This document shows, piece after piece, positions 39,896 through 52,047 of a stretch of 64,000 bases of DNA. The position numbers were made by a program, and so were the translations under genes. Location of the stretch: contig NC_061812.1 of assembly GCF_021462225.1 (NCBI RefSeq), forward strand, positions 41,197,675 through 41,261,674. The letters are read 5' to 3'. Origin of the DNA: Girardinichthys multiradiatus (lineage: Eukaryota > Chordata > Actinopteri > Cyprinodontiformes > Goodeidae). The notes under the pieces are model-generated. The model worked only from the letters and a program-made list of their open reading frames with translations, was not told where the DNA came from and did not search any database. Numbering within the stretch: the stretch's first letter is position 1; each line of letters begins with the position of its first letter.

Positions 39896-40309
39896 TTCAA
39901 TAATTTTCATAATTTTTTTTTATTACAAACTGGTCAGTCTAATAAACTTAGTATACTTTTAGTTATAGCCTCCTGATCTCGTTGCTGACTAAACATTTTG
40001 ACAAGATTATTTCAATAGATCAGACATAGATCATCATAATGTCTGTTTGACAGCTTAAGATTAAGATAATTTACATTGAAATACAAATTTAAGGATAAGG
40101 CCAAAACAAGTTTCAAAAGCAGAGTTGTTTCAACTGATGGCAATCTGAAACACTTTGTATTGTTTTGTTCCTATTTCCTACCCTTCTGGCAATGTTATCC
40201 TTACTGGAAAACAAAGGTATTACTGTTTCCACTTCATATACTACTATGATTTGTTCTGTTTAGTTTGTTAACTGGATGTTACTCCAGTTAACACTCGCAA
40301 TTTCCCCTT

Positions 40310-40760
40310 GAAGTTTTTCATATCGTATCAGGTTGCAACCACAAATATTAATGTATTTTATTGGGATTTTACGTGCCATGCCAACACAAAAGTAATTCAG
40401 AACTGTGAAATGGAATGAAAATGGTACATGGATTTAAAAGAAATTACAAATAAAAACTGGAAAAGTATGCCATGCATTTGTATTTACCCCCTTTCCCTCT
40501 GATGCCCCTAAAAAAATTAAATGAAACCAACTGATCTTAGAAGTCCCAATTAGTAACTAGAGTCCACCTGTGTGGATTTTGATTTCAGTATGAAGAAAAC
40601 TGTTCTATGAAGGCCTCGGAGCTTTGTTAGAGAACATTAATGAACAAGCTGCTGGGTATGGATTAGAATCCTCTATCTAGGGATAAAAGGTAGAGAGTTC
40701 AGCCAAAGCATGGCAATCAGGAGGAACACACTGTAACAAACTGTAACATTTCAAACAAAT
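40310..40760 (+). mobile_element. Tc1-like DNA transposon fragment
   Basis: Left-end-like sequence (ccttgaagtttttcatatcg, gttgcaaccacaaatattaa, ttgggattttacgtgccatg), then part of the first transposase segment (aggcctcggagctttgttag). Right end missing. Confidence 0.6.
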
Positions 40761-40899
40761 GAGAAAACGCCCTTGTTTCTTCAGTAAGTGTTTTTGGAAC
40801 AGCGCAAAATACTGTAAAGAAGAGAGATGGTCTGTGCTGCACTGTAATTGTAACTGGAGTATGTTTAATTTGGGTATGACGATATTCAACGTCCGAAAA

Positions 40900-41640
40900 T
40901 CCGAGGGTAATGGAAAGCAGCATGCTTTACACTCAAATCGAACGGCGGGCTCATTTGGCGAGCTCTGATTGGCTCTTTTGTCAGAGTGGGCGAGTCACAT
41001 GGGAGGGGCTAGTATCGGCTTGATTTGTTTGAATATTTGAAATACAAAAACAACAATGCAGCAGAAATTCGTAGTTGTGTCGGGCAATTTCTGAAGGGGG
41101 GGGGGGTCAAATTGACAAGCTAAGTCCAGGTAGGTAAGAAAACTGCAGCTTTACTCGTTAATTTAAAACACGTCTGCGTAGACATTTAACATTTGATGTA
41201 AACGGATTTACAAGAAGATGTATCTAATTTCTGTCAAAGCAGATCCTCGTATCCCTTATATCAACCGCTGATCGGTGATGTTTGCTACTTAAAACTACAG
41301 ATATACACTGTCATATAAAAAGGACAACTTTAAAATAATAAGGTTCCATGTAAAATGGATCAGGAGACAAAGCGGTAAAGTGCTGCTTCATAGAAGAATA
41401 AGCCCCGCCTCCATTTATACAGAAACAGATGTTTTGTGGGACTCTGCAGCCTTTTCATTGGACACCCTCGTCAGCTGACACACAACACTGGCCGAATTTA
41501 AAAAATAATATAAAGAACAACTTTTACAACATCACCCAGTTATAGGGAGTTAGAGATTTGTGTGTCTTTCTGTGTTTTTAAAAATGGTGCTCTGGTAAGC
41601 TTTATACTATATTTTTCTTTGTTTTCTGCAGTTTATATCC
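40900..41640 (+). promoter_or_regulatory. Probable promoter and 5' noncoding region of the tp53inp2-like gene
   Basis: The stretch is richer in CpG than its surroundings. It contains an inverted CCAAT box (gattggct near 40,967), a GC-rich block and an 11-G run near 41,096-41,106. A donor-like cag/gtaggt near 41,130 and an acceptor-like ttttctgcag near 41,630, just before the coding exon, suggest one noncoding 5' exon. There is no TATA box at a sensible distance. Inference only. Confidence 0.35.
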
Positions 41641-41697
41641 AAGTTCTACTGCACAATAAAAAATGAAACAAGACAGGACCAACGGGAAGAAATAGTC

Positions 41698-43837
41698 ATG
41701 TTTAGAACAATCGCCCGTCTTCTGTTTGGGGGCCAAGAGGAGACCCCTGAAGACGTTAAGCCTGGAGAAGTAGCTGAGGAGGGATGGCTTGTTGTCAACC
41801 ATCAAGGTAGGACTTCTAATATTAAGAATATCAGTTTATATGGTTAAAATGAATATTAAAATAAAGTAAATGTAGCTTAAAATACTGAATTATCGGTTTT
41901 GGCAGTGCCTTACAAAAGTATTCATACCCCTTAAACTTTTTTATCTACTTTTTGTCCTGCTATTGAAGAAGAACAACCACGGACTTTATTGTTGGTTTTG
42001 GGGATTTTATGTGATGGATCAACCCAATGTAGCACATAATTGTAAGGTGGAAGGGAAATGACAAGAAGTAGTTTAAAATTTAAAAAGAAAGAAAGCATGT
42101 TGGGTATTTTCATTCAGCCGGATTATTTCTTATACCCCAAATTAAAATCCAGTGCAGATAAACGACTTAAAATGTCAGCTAATTTGTAAATAGGGCTGAC
42201 TTGAGTGTAATTTAATCTAATTATAAATATAGCTGTTCTGTAAAAGCCCTTAGAGGGCATCATGAAGACCAAGGAGCACAGCAGAAAGGTCAGGGAGAAC
42301 ATTTAGAGAAATTTAAAGCAGGGTTAGGTTATAAAAACACAATCCCAAGCTTTGAACATCTCGTTATTCAATCCATCATCTGAAAATGAAAATCAGCTGG
42401 GACAACTCCAAACCTACCTAGACACGAATGTCCACGTGAACTGACAGACAGGGTGAGGAGAACATTATTCAGAGAAGCAGCCAATGGTAACTCTAGAGGA
42501 TCTGCAGAGATCCACATTCTAGGTTGGGGAATACTAAGACAGAATAATTTTACCTTTATAAAAAACTGAAAAGACACCTGTTGTTGAAAGGAATGCAGTT
42601 CACCACAATCCATGCAGGGAACACAGAGAGAAATGGAAGAAGGTCCAACATGTTATGTTTGGAGGAAAAACGTACACTGCACACACCCATCCACAAGATG
42701 AAACATGGTGATGGCAGCATAATGCTGTGGGGAATGCATTTCTTCATCAGGGGAACAGAAGCTGGTCACAGTTGATGGAGCTAAATACAGGTTCTGTAGG
42801 AAGAAAACCTACAGACAATGGCACATTTTATATCAAAGCATATTGGATAAAATTGTGTAAATTTGCAAAACTGTTAGAGCCGTGCCCCAAAAGACCTGTA
42901 TGGCTGTAGGGTCAGCCATTTATGGTTCTAAATTTTAATGACTGAGGAGGTGTGCATATAAATGCATATGAAACTATTCAGATCTTTATATGTTAAACAA
43001 AATCTGAATCTTTCCCCTCCTACTTCACAATTATCAGCTATTTTTTGTTGGTCTATCACATAAAGTCCAGATAAAATACACTGAGGTTTGTGGTATAAAA
43101 CGTGGAAAAGTTTAAGGAGAATACTGTGCTAAGGCTCTGCCTTTTAGATTAAAATATATATTGGCTAATCTATGAGACAATAAAGCATTATTATTCCTTC
43201 TCCTAACACTGCGAGTGTTTTCAGTTTAGTGTGAGATTGTCTGACTTATGTTTTCTTTCCTTTGTTTAAACAGAAAACAGCATACCCTTATGTTATGCAT
43301 GTTAGTTTTACCATAGAAGGAAAGAGAGAAAGCATGCAGACTAACCTGTAGCACAGTTACATAACAGGTTCCCATGTGTTTTCACAGAGGCAGGTGGATG
43401 TGAAAACCAGGATGCCCTGCTGGCTGCTGCACAACAACATAACTCTACTTCTCAAGGAGACACACCTGCAAACACAGGAAAGAACAGGTGGGACAATAAG
43501 ATTCACCTTTTCTGTTTCTGTGTTGAATTAATTGATTCTTGCATGAAACACATGATTTCATGTTGTTTCTCTGCTGTTTCCATCCAGCCCCTCAAATTTA
43601 GAGCCCACTGTTCCTCCAAGCAGCTCTATAACCAGTCAAGCTGTGGCTAGCTATGTTTCCCAGCCTAAAGCTGTGACAGAGCTGACCCAGGTAACCTGCG
43701 CGCAGAAGGCTAAGGCCTGGACAGACCGTCGCAATGTGTCCCACAATGCCTTCCAGCGCCAAAACCAAGTTAAGCAAGTAGTGCAGCACAACTCCTTCCA
43801 CCTCCAACAGCCATGGCATCGCAGCCTCAGCCACTGA
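41698..43837 (+). CDS. tp53inp2: Tumor protein p53-inducible nuclear protein 2-like (short, divergent copy)
   Basis: Three coding exons: 41698-41806, 43388-43487 and 43588-43837. They join in frame (459 bp, 152 aa, stop TGA). The start MFRTIARLLFGG matches the MF...L.FG start of the TP53INP family. Residues 24-33 (EVAEEGWLVV) form an acidic patch followed by W30-L-V-V33, a canonical LC3-interacting WxxV motif. The C-terminal exon carries a region resembling the conserved TP53INP tail (QRQN...NSFHLQQPWHRSLSH, against RQN...SFIYQPCQRQFNY in mammals). Family role: shuttles from nucleus to cytoplasm, binds LC3/GABARAP proteins and promotes autophagosome formation. At 152 aa it is shorter than the roughly 220 aa human TP53INP2, mainly in the middle, and the tail is diverged. 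Intron 1 holds a Tc1 fossil (41.9-43.1 kb). Proximity to ggt7 supports tp53inp2 rather than tp53inp1; orthologue versus diverged duplicate is unresolved. Confidence 0.8.
41903..43130 (+). mobile_element. Tc1-like DNA transposon in intron 1 of the tp53inp2-like gene
   Basis: Begins cagtgccttacaaaagtatt and ends near 43,085-43,125 with the reverse form (gtttgtggtataaaacgtgg). The sense interior includes ccatccacaagatgaaacat and ggtgatggcagcataatgct. Many stops and an internal deletion. Confidence 0.75.
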
Positions 43838-44004
43838 GGATCAGCTCATAATACAAGGGATGAGATCTGCTCCTACTTTTATGCCCACATAGGCACTCAG
43901 CTTTGTTACTTTAATACATATAATCCTAACTCATGAAGACACTTGCTCTCAATAGGCAGCTACATTGTTGTTTTGACTTACACAGCACTATTTCTTAAAG
44001 ACGA

Positions 44005-44010
44005 AATAAA
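44005..44010 (+). terminator. Polyadenylation signal of the tp53inp2-like gene
   Basis: AATAAA about 170 bp after the TGA stop, the first good signal downstream; it gives a short 3' UTR. Confidence 0.6.
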
Positions 44011-44639
44011 GATGTTCATCACATGAAATGAGATCTACAGTGTTTTTCTTTTTATCTACATGTACGCTATTGCATACTTGCATATATCAGAAGTGCAGCC
44101 TAAAAATGCAGCCAAATTACTGACCAAGTGCAGCCTATTTTCTTGGATGATGATGTGCATAACTATGGATTTACCTTTTATGTTGTTTTGAAACATTTAT
44201 TTTAGGGTCAATAAGAAAATTTGTAGATCTGGAACATAATAGGTTGTCTCATTCAAAGAAAGACGTATAATTTCCAAAATGTTAAGGGTTGATCGCTTTT
44301 TATTTTCTCGGTCTAGCATAATTTTTGGTCTGCTCGCATCAACCAGAATGATGTATGGGTCACTTGTATTTAACCAAGATTATTGAGTCCCAAAGTCTGC
44401 TTTTGAGAAATTAAATGAACATTTACAAAATGTTGTACTTAATATCTACCAGTTAATAAGATTTTTATTTTGTCTGCATCTTTTTGAGAAGCCATGTATA
44501 GGTAAAATGTTTGCCCAAGAAATTGTTTAAAAAGTGTCCATCTTCATCAGCCGCCGGTGCTAACCGGCCACACTGGTTCCATTTTTGAAATATAGGCCAC
44601 AAATAACCTGTGGGTCGCAGCCCTTATCTAAAGTATTGT

Positions 44640-44985
44640 ATTGTTTCTCCCTCTCTCCCTTATGTCTTTCTTTTCCTTTTTCTGTTTTCCCAATATTTCT
44701 TCCTTGTATCTCCCATGTACTTCCTTCTTTATTTCCTTCTCTTTTCCTTTCTCTCTTCTGTTCTACCTCCATTCCTTCTTTGTGTTGTTTCTTTTCTTGT
44801 CACCAAATCCTGCCTTTTCTACTTCTTTCCTTCCCCTTTTCCTAAATTATTTTTTCCTTCTTTGCGTCCTACCTCACTTCCTTTGTTGAGAGCCCTCCTT
44901 TCTTGTGGCCTTTTTTTTCCCACATTCCCTCTTCCCTTCCCTCCTTTCTTCCTTCCATTCTTCTCTCCCTCCATCCCATCTATTT
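44640..44985 (+). repeat. Polypyrimidine tract
   Basis: About 345 bp composed almost only of C and T (ctttcttttcctttttctgt and similar), a decayed (TTCC/TCCC) low-complexity block. The frames read from it are artefacts. Confidence 0.85.
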
Positions 44986-45453
44986 AAAGTCCATCCCCTT
45001 CAAAAATATCTGCCATAATTTTATAATGAATTTCAGGATTTTAAATTTTAAATTGAACATGAAGTACCCATTGGACTCTTAGTGTGACACTCAAAAGGTG
45101 ATATAATTACTTTGGAAGTAATTGCACCTGCTGTGTTCAGTTCCTCCTAAAGTGGGTGTGTTCTATGTGGAGAACTGGTGCAACCGAAGGTTTTTTAGAG
45201 CTGGCGCCTTGGCATAAGTACACAGTGACAATGAGTGTATCTGCTGAAACAAAACTTAACACTCAACATTCAGCTACAAGAGCTTTGGGAGTTCATCTGA
45301 GCTGGCCGATGGCTCCTCGCTAGATGGGTTTACCAAAAAACATGATGAGGGGGACCAGCTAACGGGTAAACAATAGAGGCCTTATGTTTGTTTAACAAAG
45401 CCAGCTGAAATCCCTGGGTTGAGGATACATTTCAGGTCATACAAGAACAGAAT

Positions 45454-48400
45454 TTGTGTTGCATGACAAGTCAAACCTTAAATGTCCTTGCTGCTGCTAC
45501 AGATCCCGTTCATTTGAAAGAATGGTCACCTGGGAGCCAAGAACCATTTGACCTGACCAAACCCACAGAAATGGATGAGGAGTGTTGTACCCTGGACACA
45601 CCAGTTCAAGTATATGCTGTATCTTCCATCATTGCTATTGGAGTAACCATTGCTTTGGTCATAGAAATGCACCTGCAGCCTTTGGTATGTAATGCCACAC
45701 ATTCTTTGCAGCTCCAGTTTGACCGCATCGGTTTATCCTCACAGTTTCTCCACAGGCTTTCATAAAAGGTGTGGTGTCAGATCATGAGCGCTGCCCGGCT
45801 CTTAGTGAGAAAGTACTTCAAGATGGTGGGTCCAGTGTAGACGCAGCAATCGTCGGAGCTCTTTGTTTGGGCATTGTGCATCCACACATGTCGGGTGTTG
45901 GTGGGTATGTGACTTATTTTTCAAAGATTTGATCTCCAGAAATACATACAAGTGTTTGATGATAATCCTCATCAGAGTATCTTTGTAGAGGAGGGGTGAT
46001 GTAGATCCATGATTCCCGTCGGAATCAAACCAAGGTTATCAATTTTCAGAGCTCTGCACCTAAAACTCTGACAGAGGATGTGGTACAGAATGCTTCTGAT
46101 ATTAAGGTACTCCAAATTTGAATTTGTGGGGAATGTTTGAGTATTTCAGGTTTAATGTGTTAGCTTGTGAGTACCAATCCATTTTCAGGCAGGTCTGTTC
46201 GTGGGGGTTCCAGGGATGCTCTTGGGGTTGCACCGAGCTCACAGGATGTATGGAAGGTGGGCCTCTATTAAGGTGGATTTCTCTTTTTGTATTCTTGAAC
46301 ATACTGCTTAACACAGAGATGTTACTGCGACAATTCTCTGCAGCTTATCATGGAACGATGTTGTCAGCAGAGCTGCAGATGTAGCCAGAGATGGATTTAA
46401 TGTTTCACATAGTCTTGGTGAGTCAAACGTTCCCCTCCTTAGACCTTACCTCTCAATATATCACATGAGTTAATGTTAAAGCACCTGAATCATTTGGCTT
46501 TGCCTACAGCTACTGCAATATCTAAGTTAGAAACTGAGAAGATAGAGGAACGCTTCAGGGACATTTTCATCCCAGATGGCCAGGCTCTGAGATTGGGATC
46601 CTACCTTAAGATGCCTGATTTGGCTGATGTCCTTAGGGCTGGTCTCAGGAATTTCTACCATGGAGCCATAACGCAGGAGATAGAGCAAGAGGTAATGTCC
46701 GTATTAGAAGGGCCTGCATTATAGCTGAAAATTAAAGTGTTCTCTTTCCACACAAAGGTGCAGGCAAATGGAGGAGTCCTGACCAGAGAGGACATCCGTA
46801 ACTACAGTGTAGAAGTGCAACAACCATTGGAGGGCCAGTACAACAGTAAAGAGTCCACTGTAGGTCACAGCAGACTGAAACAAAAGGTATTCACATTTTC
46901 TAACCTTCATCTAGTGTCTTGAATTTATCTTCTAGAACATATAATTCAAGTTCACCCTCCCCCATCTGCTGGCGTGGTGCTGATTGCAGCTCTTAATCTC
47001 ATAGAAACTCTCCATCTTGGGGAAAATAATGTCACAGAAAATCAAACTTCCCACTGGATTAATGAGGTACTAGATTTCGCAGATGCTGGAGCATTTCACC
47101 CCTTCACCTTTTTGATCTTTTGCAGTTTTGACCAAAAAATGGGTATGAAAGGAAGCCATCTGTCATGAAATGTTTTTATACCAAACACAGGTCAGTTTGC
47201 ATTTTTTTCTTAAAGTAACTGTTCAACTCAAGGTGTATGGATAGGAAATGTGGTCCCTTCATTATTTTGGTTTAATTAGAGGTTATAATATCTTATTTTT
47301 ATGAGTCAACCTGCCAAAAAGGGTTTAGACTCAAAACAAAAGCAAATAAAATCTTTGTAAAATAAAATTTTGAAATACAAGATTTTATATTATCAATCTA
47401 TCAGTCTACAAATAAATTGTCTGATTGGAGCATTTTAATGATTTTTTTTTATCCCCATATCCCCATTTTTATCCCCCAGTTGATTAGAGTGCAAACTGAC
47501 CTGCAGCTGGTTTTCACAATGTTTTTTTTTAGATTGAATATTTTTGTAAATAATAATCCTTAAATGATAAGTAATTCAATAATAACTGGGCTGTTTTCTT
47601 GTATTATTGGTTTTCTCTACATAAAGGTTTTAAAAACAGCTTTAACTATGGTTGGAGAGCTGGATAAGCCCCACTACAACTCTTCAGTCACAGACCTTCT
47701 TTCTGCAATGATGAGGTAAAATACACAGTTGGTTCTTTTTCCTTTGGACTGAAGCTAGTTTTTTGACTGATAATACACCCAGCCAGACAACTACTAGGCC
47801 TTTATCTCTGATGGCATTGGTCAAAAGACAATGTCTTGGGCAGATTGCCAAATCAGCTTAAACCAAGTATGCAAAATCAAATCTCTGTATAGATTTCATT
47901 TACTGCAGTAAGGGTCAAGCTGCAGGGCTGCAGCAAAGGATGAAAGAATTTCCACAATCTCCACTCGCTTTCAACTCCACTACCTACCTTTTCCCAGCAG
48001 AGCAGCTGACTGGACAAATTGTAATCATGGGAACAGATGACCTCATGGTGTCTGTTGCAAGGTGATGGTGTTGTAGCCAAAAGTCTGATGATGTTCACAC
48101 CCGCAGGATATGTGTGGTATTAGCTGCAGGCCATTGTGACATTCTTTTCAAATTTTTTCACCCTGCCGTTCTTGCAGTTCCTTGAACTGGCCATTCGGGA
48201 GCAGAATCGTGACTAAGTCAGGAATTCTTCTCAACAGCCTCATTTTGAACTTCTGGCCAAATAAGAGGAGGGATCAACCACAATCCAACCAGGTGGAGCA
48301 CCAATCCACACAATCATCAGTAATTGTAACATACAATCTCATTTTCTGTTTCTTTTTAAATCTGGTTACCATTTGTGATGCAGAAAAATAGCATGGAATC

Positions 48401-48784
48401 AGCAAGGAGGCCTCTGACATTTCTTATGCCTGCAGTGATGATTCCGACTTGGAACAAGTGTGGCACCTACATGGCCCTGAGTAGTTCAGGTGGACCACAT
48501 TGCTTGATTGAAGTCACACAGGTTTGATCACAGACTTAAGAATTTTTATAAATGAATCTGGTTTACACATCATTGAAAACATTTAAACTGCTTACTTTAG
48601 ATGCTAGTCAGTCTCCTGACTAAGGACAAAAATGACACGTGCTCTTTGGGAGGACCACTTCCCCAACCTTCGGACTGTATGTTTAAAAGCTAACCCCTGA
48701 CTTCTCTTGCATTACTCATTTTTAGAGTAACTGTTTTCTTTCAATTCTCTCCTGTCAGCTGAGTTTCCAGAAGAGAGTGTGTAG
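45454..48784 (+). pseudogene. ggt7: Gamma-glutamyltransferase 7-like gene with an in-frame stop and truncated C-terminus
   Basis: Fourteen exons can be spliced with GT-AG junctions: ?-45684, 45756-45904, 45989-46106, 46189-46256, 46344-46417, 46510-46691, 46758-46845, 46936-47066, 47627-47715, 47909-48061, 48178-48292, 48384-48521, 48601-48676 and 48759-48784. The product follows GGT7 from end to end: one N-terminal membrane segment (VYAVSSIIAIGVTIALVI, type II topology expected), GGSSVDAAIVGALCLGIVHPH, GLFVGVPGM, HPPPSAGVVLIAALN, the region of the nucleophile Thr (EQLTGQIVIMG), then SSLNWPFGS and SGILLNS. Family role: cleavage of gamma-glutamyl bonds of glutathione, although GGT7 activity is poorly established. 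Two lesions are visible. A TAG at 46002-46004 replaces a conserved Leu after GGGGVM, and a TAG at 48782-48784 cuts off about 50 C-terminal residues, with faint homology continuing past it. All other exons stay open, so decay is recent or the TAG is an allele or assembly error. The start is uncertain; the Met at 45454 or the later MDEECC are both possible. Confidence 0.8.
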
Positions 48785-48843
48785 CTTTTCCATGCAGTTG
48801 ATCATCCAGTTGTAAAGCTAAAACATTTCTGTTAAATGGCATT

Positions 48844-48849
48844 AATAAA
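48844..48849 (+). terminator. Polyadenylation signal downstream of the ggt7-like gene
   Basis: AATAAA about 60 bp after the last in-frame stop, in a row of A-rich repeats, followed by T/G-rich sequence and then by a Tc1 fossil starting at 48,924. Confidence 0.45.
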
Positions 48850-48923
48850 AATAAAACTAACAGGTTTACCTCGTTTAATGTTGTTGTTGTGAAATCATAC
48901 ACTTTATATTTTTCTGGGTCTTG

Positions 48924-49866
48924 CAGTGCCCTGGAAAAGTATTAGTACCCTTTGAACTTTTTTGCAATCTTTCAAGTCACAGATTGTGAATTAGATTTAG
49001 GTCTGGACTGACTGAGCTATTGTAATACATAAATATTGTTCGATCCAAACCATTCTCTTGTAGCTCTGGGTGTATGATTAGATTGATTGTGTATTAGAAG
49101 GTGAACTTCTACCCCAGACTCACATCTTTTGCAGATTCCAGATGGTTTTCTTCCAGAATTGCCCTCCATTTACTTCTGGCCATCTTCCCATCAACATTGA
49201 TCAGCTTTCCTGTTCATGCTAGAGACAAGCATCCCTACAACATGCTTCACTCGGGGATGATGCTTCTATGGTGATGTCCAACACATACTGTTTTTGGATC
49301 CAGACCATAACGTTAAATTCTGGTCTCGATGGATGAGAGCACTTTCTTCCATGTGTTTGCTGTGCCTCCTACATGGTTGTAAATCTTTTCTGTGGTATTC
49401 TTTCAGTAATGTCTTTCCACATTTCCAGACAGGCCAGATTTGTAGAGCACATGACTGGTGGTTCCCTCTGATGTGCTGTGGATCTTTGTAGTTCCTCAAA
49501 AATTATTATGGGCCCCTTTGCTACTATTCTAAATAAAATGCTCTCCTTTCTTTTTGAGATGGACAGTTTGGTATATTGCTCTATAACCTAACCCTGCTTT
49601 ACACATCTGCACAGCTTTCTCCCTGACCCACCTGCTGTGTTCCTTTGTCTTCATGATGCTTTTTGTTCTCTAAAAGACAGTTGAGGGCTTCTTACCGAGC
49701 TTAAATTACATGCGGGGACTTTGTTTACGAAAAGATGACTTTTTAAGTTATCACTTTAGGTTTTTAATGTAAAGGTAATAGAGTAAAGGGAACTGAATTT
49801 AAAAGCACGCCACACTTTTCAGATTTTTGAGTCAGGCAACTATAATCCTAATAATTTGAAAAGGTT
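48924..49866 (-). mobile_element. Tc1-like DNA transposon downstream of ggt7
   Basis: Starts cagtgccctggaaaagtatt after the ggt7 poly(A) signal. Antisense transposase remnants include ttggatccagaccataacgt and tccccactatt-like blocks. The right end near 49,840 is a decayed terminus (caactataatcctaataat, gaaaaggttc). Confidence 0.7.
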
Positions 49867-50417
49867 CATGGGCTATGAAAGCTTTTCTATGGTACTCTAC
49901 AGGGTTTGCAATCTTCTCAGGCTCTACCTATTCTTAAGATCACCAGGCAACAGATGGCTATCGGCTAAGAGCAACTTTCAGCCAACAGAAGACAAACTTG
50001 TTCACCGACGATGTGTGTTAAAGCAAAAACTTGTTGCGTGTGACCCCCCCCCATTCTTTTCAGGTACTAATTTCAGATAAAACTTTGATTCTGGTGTTAG
50101 TTAAGGAGAAGGAGCCCTTTGTGTGCTCATTTTGAAGTAGATAAGGGCTCTTATGTAAAACAGATCTACAGTCAAGATTCTGTCACCCATGCATGCTGAC
50201 TGCGTTGTATGAAAAGACAGGGGACATCCTTCCTTTTTGACATGTCACTTTGTGGTTCAATCCATAGACTTCATTTTACTAGATCCCATGCTGCAGTTCT
50301 GAAAGTGAAGAAGAATCTAATGTCTTGAAAACAGGACTCTACATGTGTACACAGGTTCATAAAGGAAATACAACTTATGATACAAAAATATACTGTCTTT
50401 ACAAATATTTACACCTA

Positions 50418-52047
50418 CAGTACAGACCAAACGTTTGGACACACCTTCTAATTCAAAGAGTTTTCTTTATTTTCATGACTATGAATATTGTAGCTTCACA
50501 CTGAGGGCATCAAAACTATGAATTAACACATGTGGAATTATATACTGAACAAAAAAGTGTGAAACAACTGAAAATATGTCTTATATTCTAGGTTCTTCAA
50601 AGTAGCCACCTTTTGCTTTGATTACTGCTCTGCACACTCTTGGCATTCTGTTGATGAGCTTCAAGAGGTAGTCACCTGAAATGGTTTTCCAACAGTCTTG
50701 AAGGAGTTCCCAGAGATGCTTAGCACTTGTTGGCCCTTTTACTTTCACTCTGCGGTCCAGCTCACCCCAAACCATCTCGACTGGGTTCAGGTCCGGTGAC
50801 TGTGGAGGACAGGTCATTTGGCGCAGCACCCCATCACTCTCCTTCTTGGTCAAATAGCCCTTACACAGCCTGGAGGTGTGTTTGGGGTCATTGTACTGTT
50901 GAAAAATAAATGATGGTCCAACTAAATGCAAACAGGATGGAATAGCATGCCGCTGCAAGATGCTGTGGTAGCCATGCTGGTTCAGTATGCCTTCAATTTT
51001 GAATAAATCCCCAACAGTGTCACCAGCAAAGCACCCCACACTATCACATCTCCTCCTCCATGCTTCATAGTGGGAACCAGGCATGTAGAGTCCATCCATT
51101 CACCTCTTCTGCGCTGCACAAAGACACGGTGGTTGGAAACAAAGATCTCAAACTTGGACTCATCAGACCAAAGAACAGATTTCCACTGGTCTAATGTTCA
51201 TTCCTTGTGTTCTTTAGCCCAAACAAGTCTCTTCTGCTTGTTGCCTGTCCTCAGCAGTGGTTTCCTAGCAGCTATTTTACCATGAAGGCCTGATTCACAC
51301 AGTCTCCTCTTAACAGTTGTTCTAGAGATGTGTCTGCTGCTAGAACTCTGTATGGCATTGACCTATTCTCTAATCTGAGCTGCTGTTAACCTGCGATTTC
51401 TGAGGCTGGTGACTCGGATGAACTTATCGTCCGCAGCAGAGGTGACTCTTGTTCTTCCTTTCCTGGGGCGGTCCTCATGTGAGCCAGTTTCTTTGTAGCG
51501 CTTGATGGTTTTTGCGACTGCACTTGGGGACACTTTCAAAGTTTTCCCAATTGTTCGGACTGACTGACCTTTATTTCTTAAAGTAATGATGGCCACTCGT
51601 TTTTCTTTACTTAGCTGCTTTTTTCTTGCCATAATACAAATTCTAACAGTCTATTCAGTAGGACTATCAGCCGTGTACTGTATCCACCTCCTGCACAACA
51701 CAACTGATGGTTCCAACCCCATTTATAAGGCTTGAAATCCCACTTATTAAACCTGACAGGGCACACATGTGAAGTGAAAACCATTTCAGGTGACTACCTC
51801 TTGAAGCTCATCAACAGAATGCCAAGAGTGTGTGGAGCAGTAATCAAAGCAAAAGGTGGCTACTCTGAAGAACCTAGAATATAAGACATATTTTCAGTTG
51901 TTTCACACGTTTTTGTTCAGTATATAATTCCACATGTGTTAATTCATAGTTTTGATGCCTTCAGTGTGAAGCTACAATATTCATAGTCATGAAAATAAAG
52001 AAAACTCTTTGAATGAAAAGGTGTCTTCAAACCTTTGGTCTGTACTG
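50418..52047 (-). mobile_element. Near-complete Tc1-like element with 272-bp terminal inverted repeats
   Basis: TA on both sides. Ends start cagtacagaccaaac and finish ggtctgtactg; the arms span 50418-50689 and 51776-52047. The minus-strand transposase is broken. The N-terminal HTH frame lies at 51632-51363 (MARKKQLSKEKRVAIITLRN, VSPSAVAKTIKRYKETGSHE) and the catalytic frame at 51099-50581, with QSPDLNPVEMVWGELDRRV (catalytic Glu). The second catalytic Asp is replaced by Tyr (QQYNDPKHTS). Not autonomous. Confidence 0.9.

Noticed and set aside
44560..44987. Phe/Leu/Pro-rich frames up to 125 codons resembling membrane proteins
   Set aside because: Hydrophobicity is a by-product of the polypyrimidine tract.
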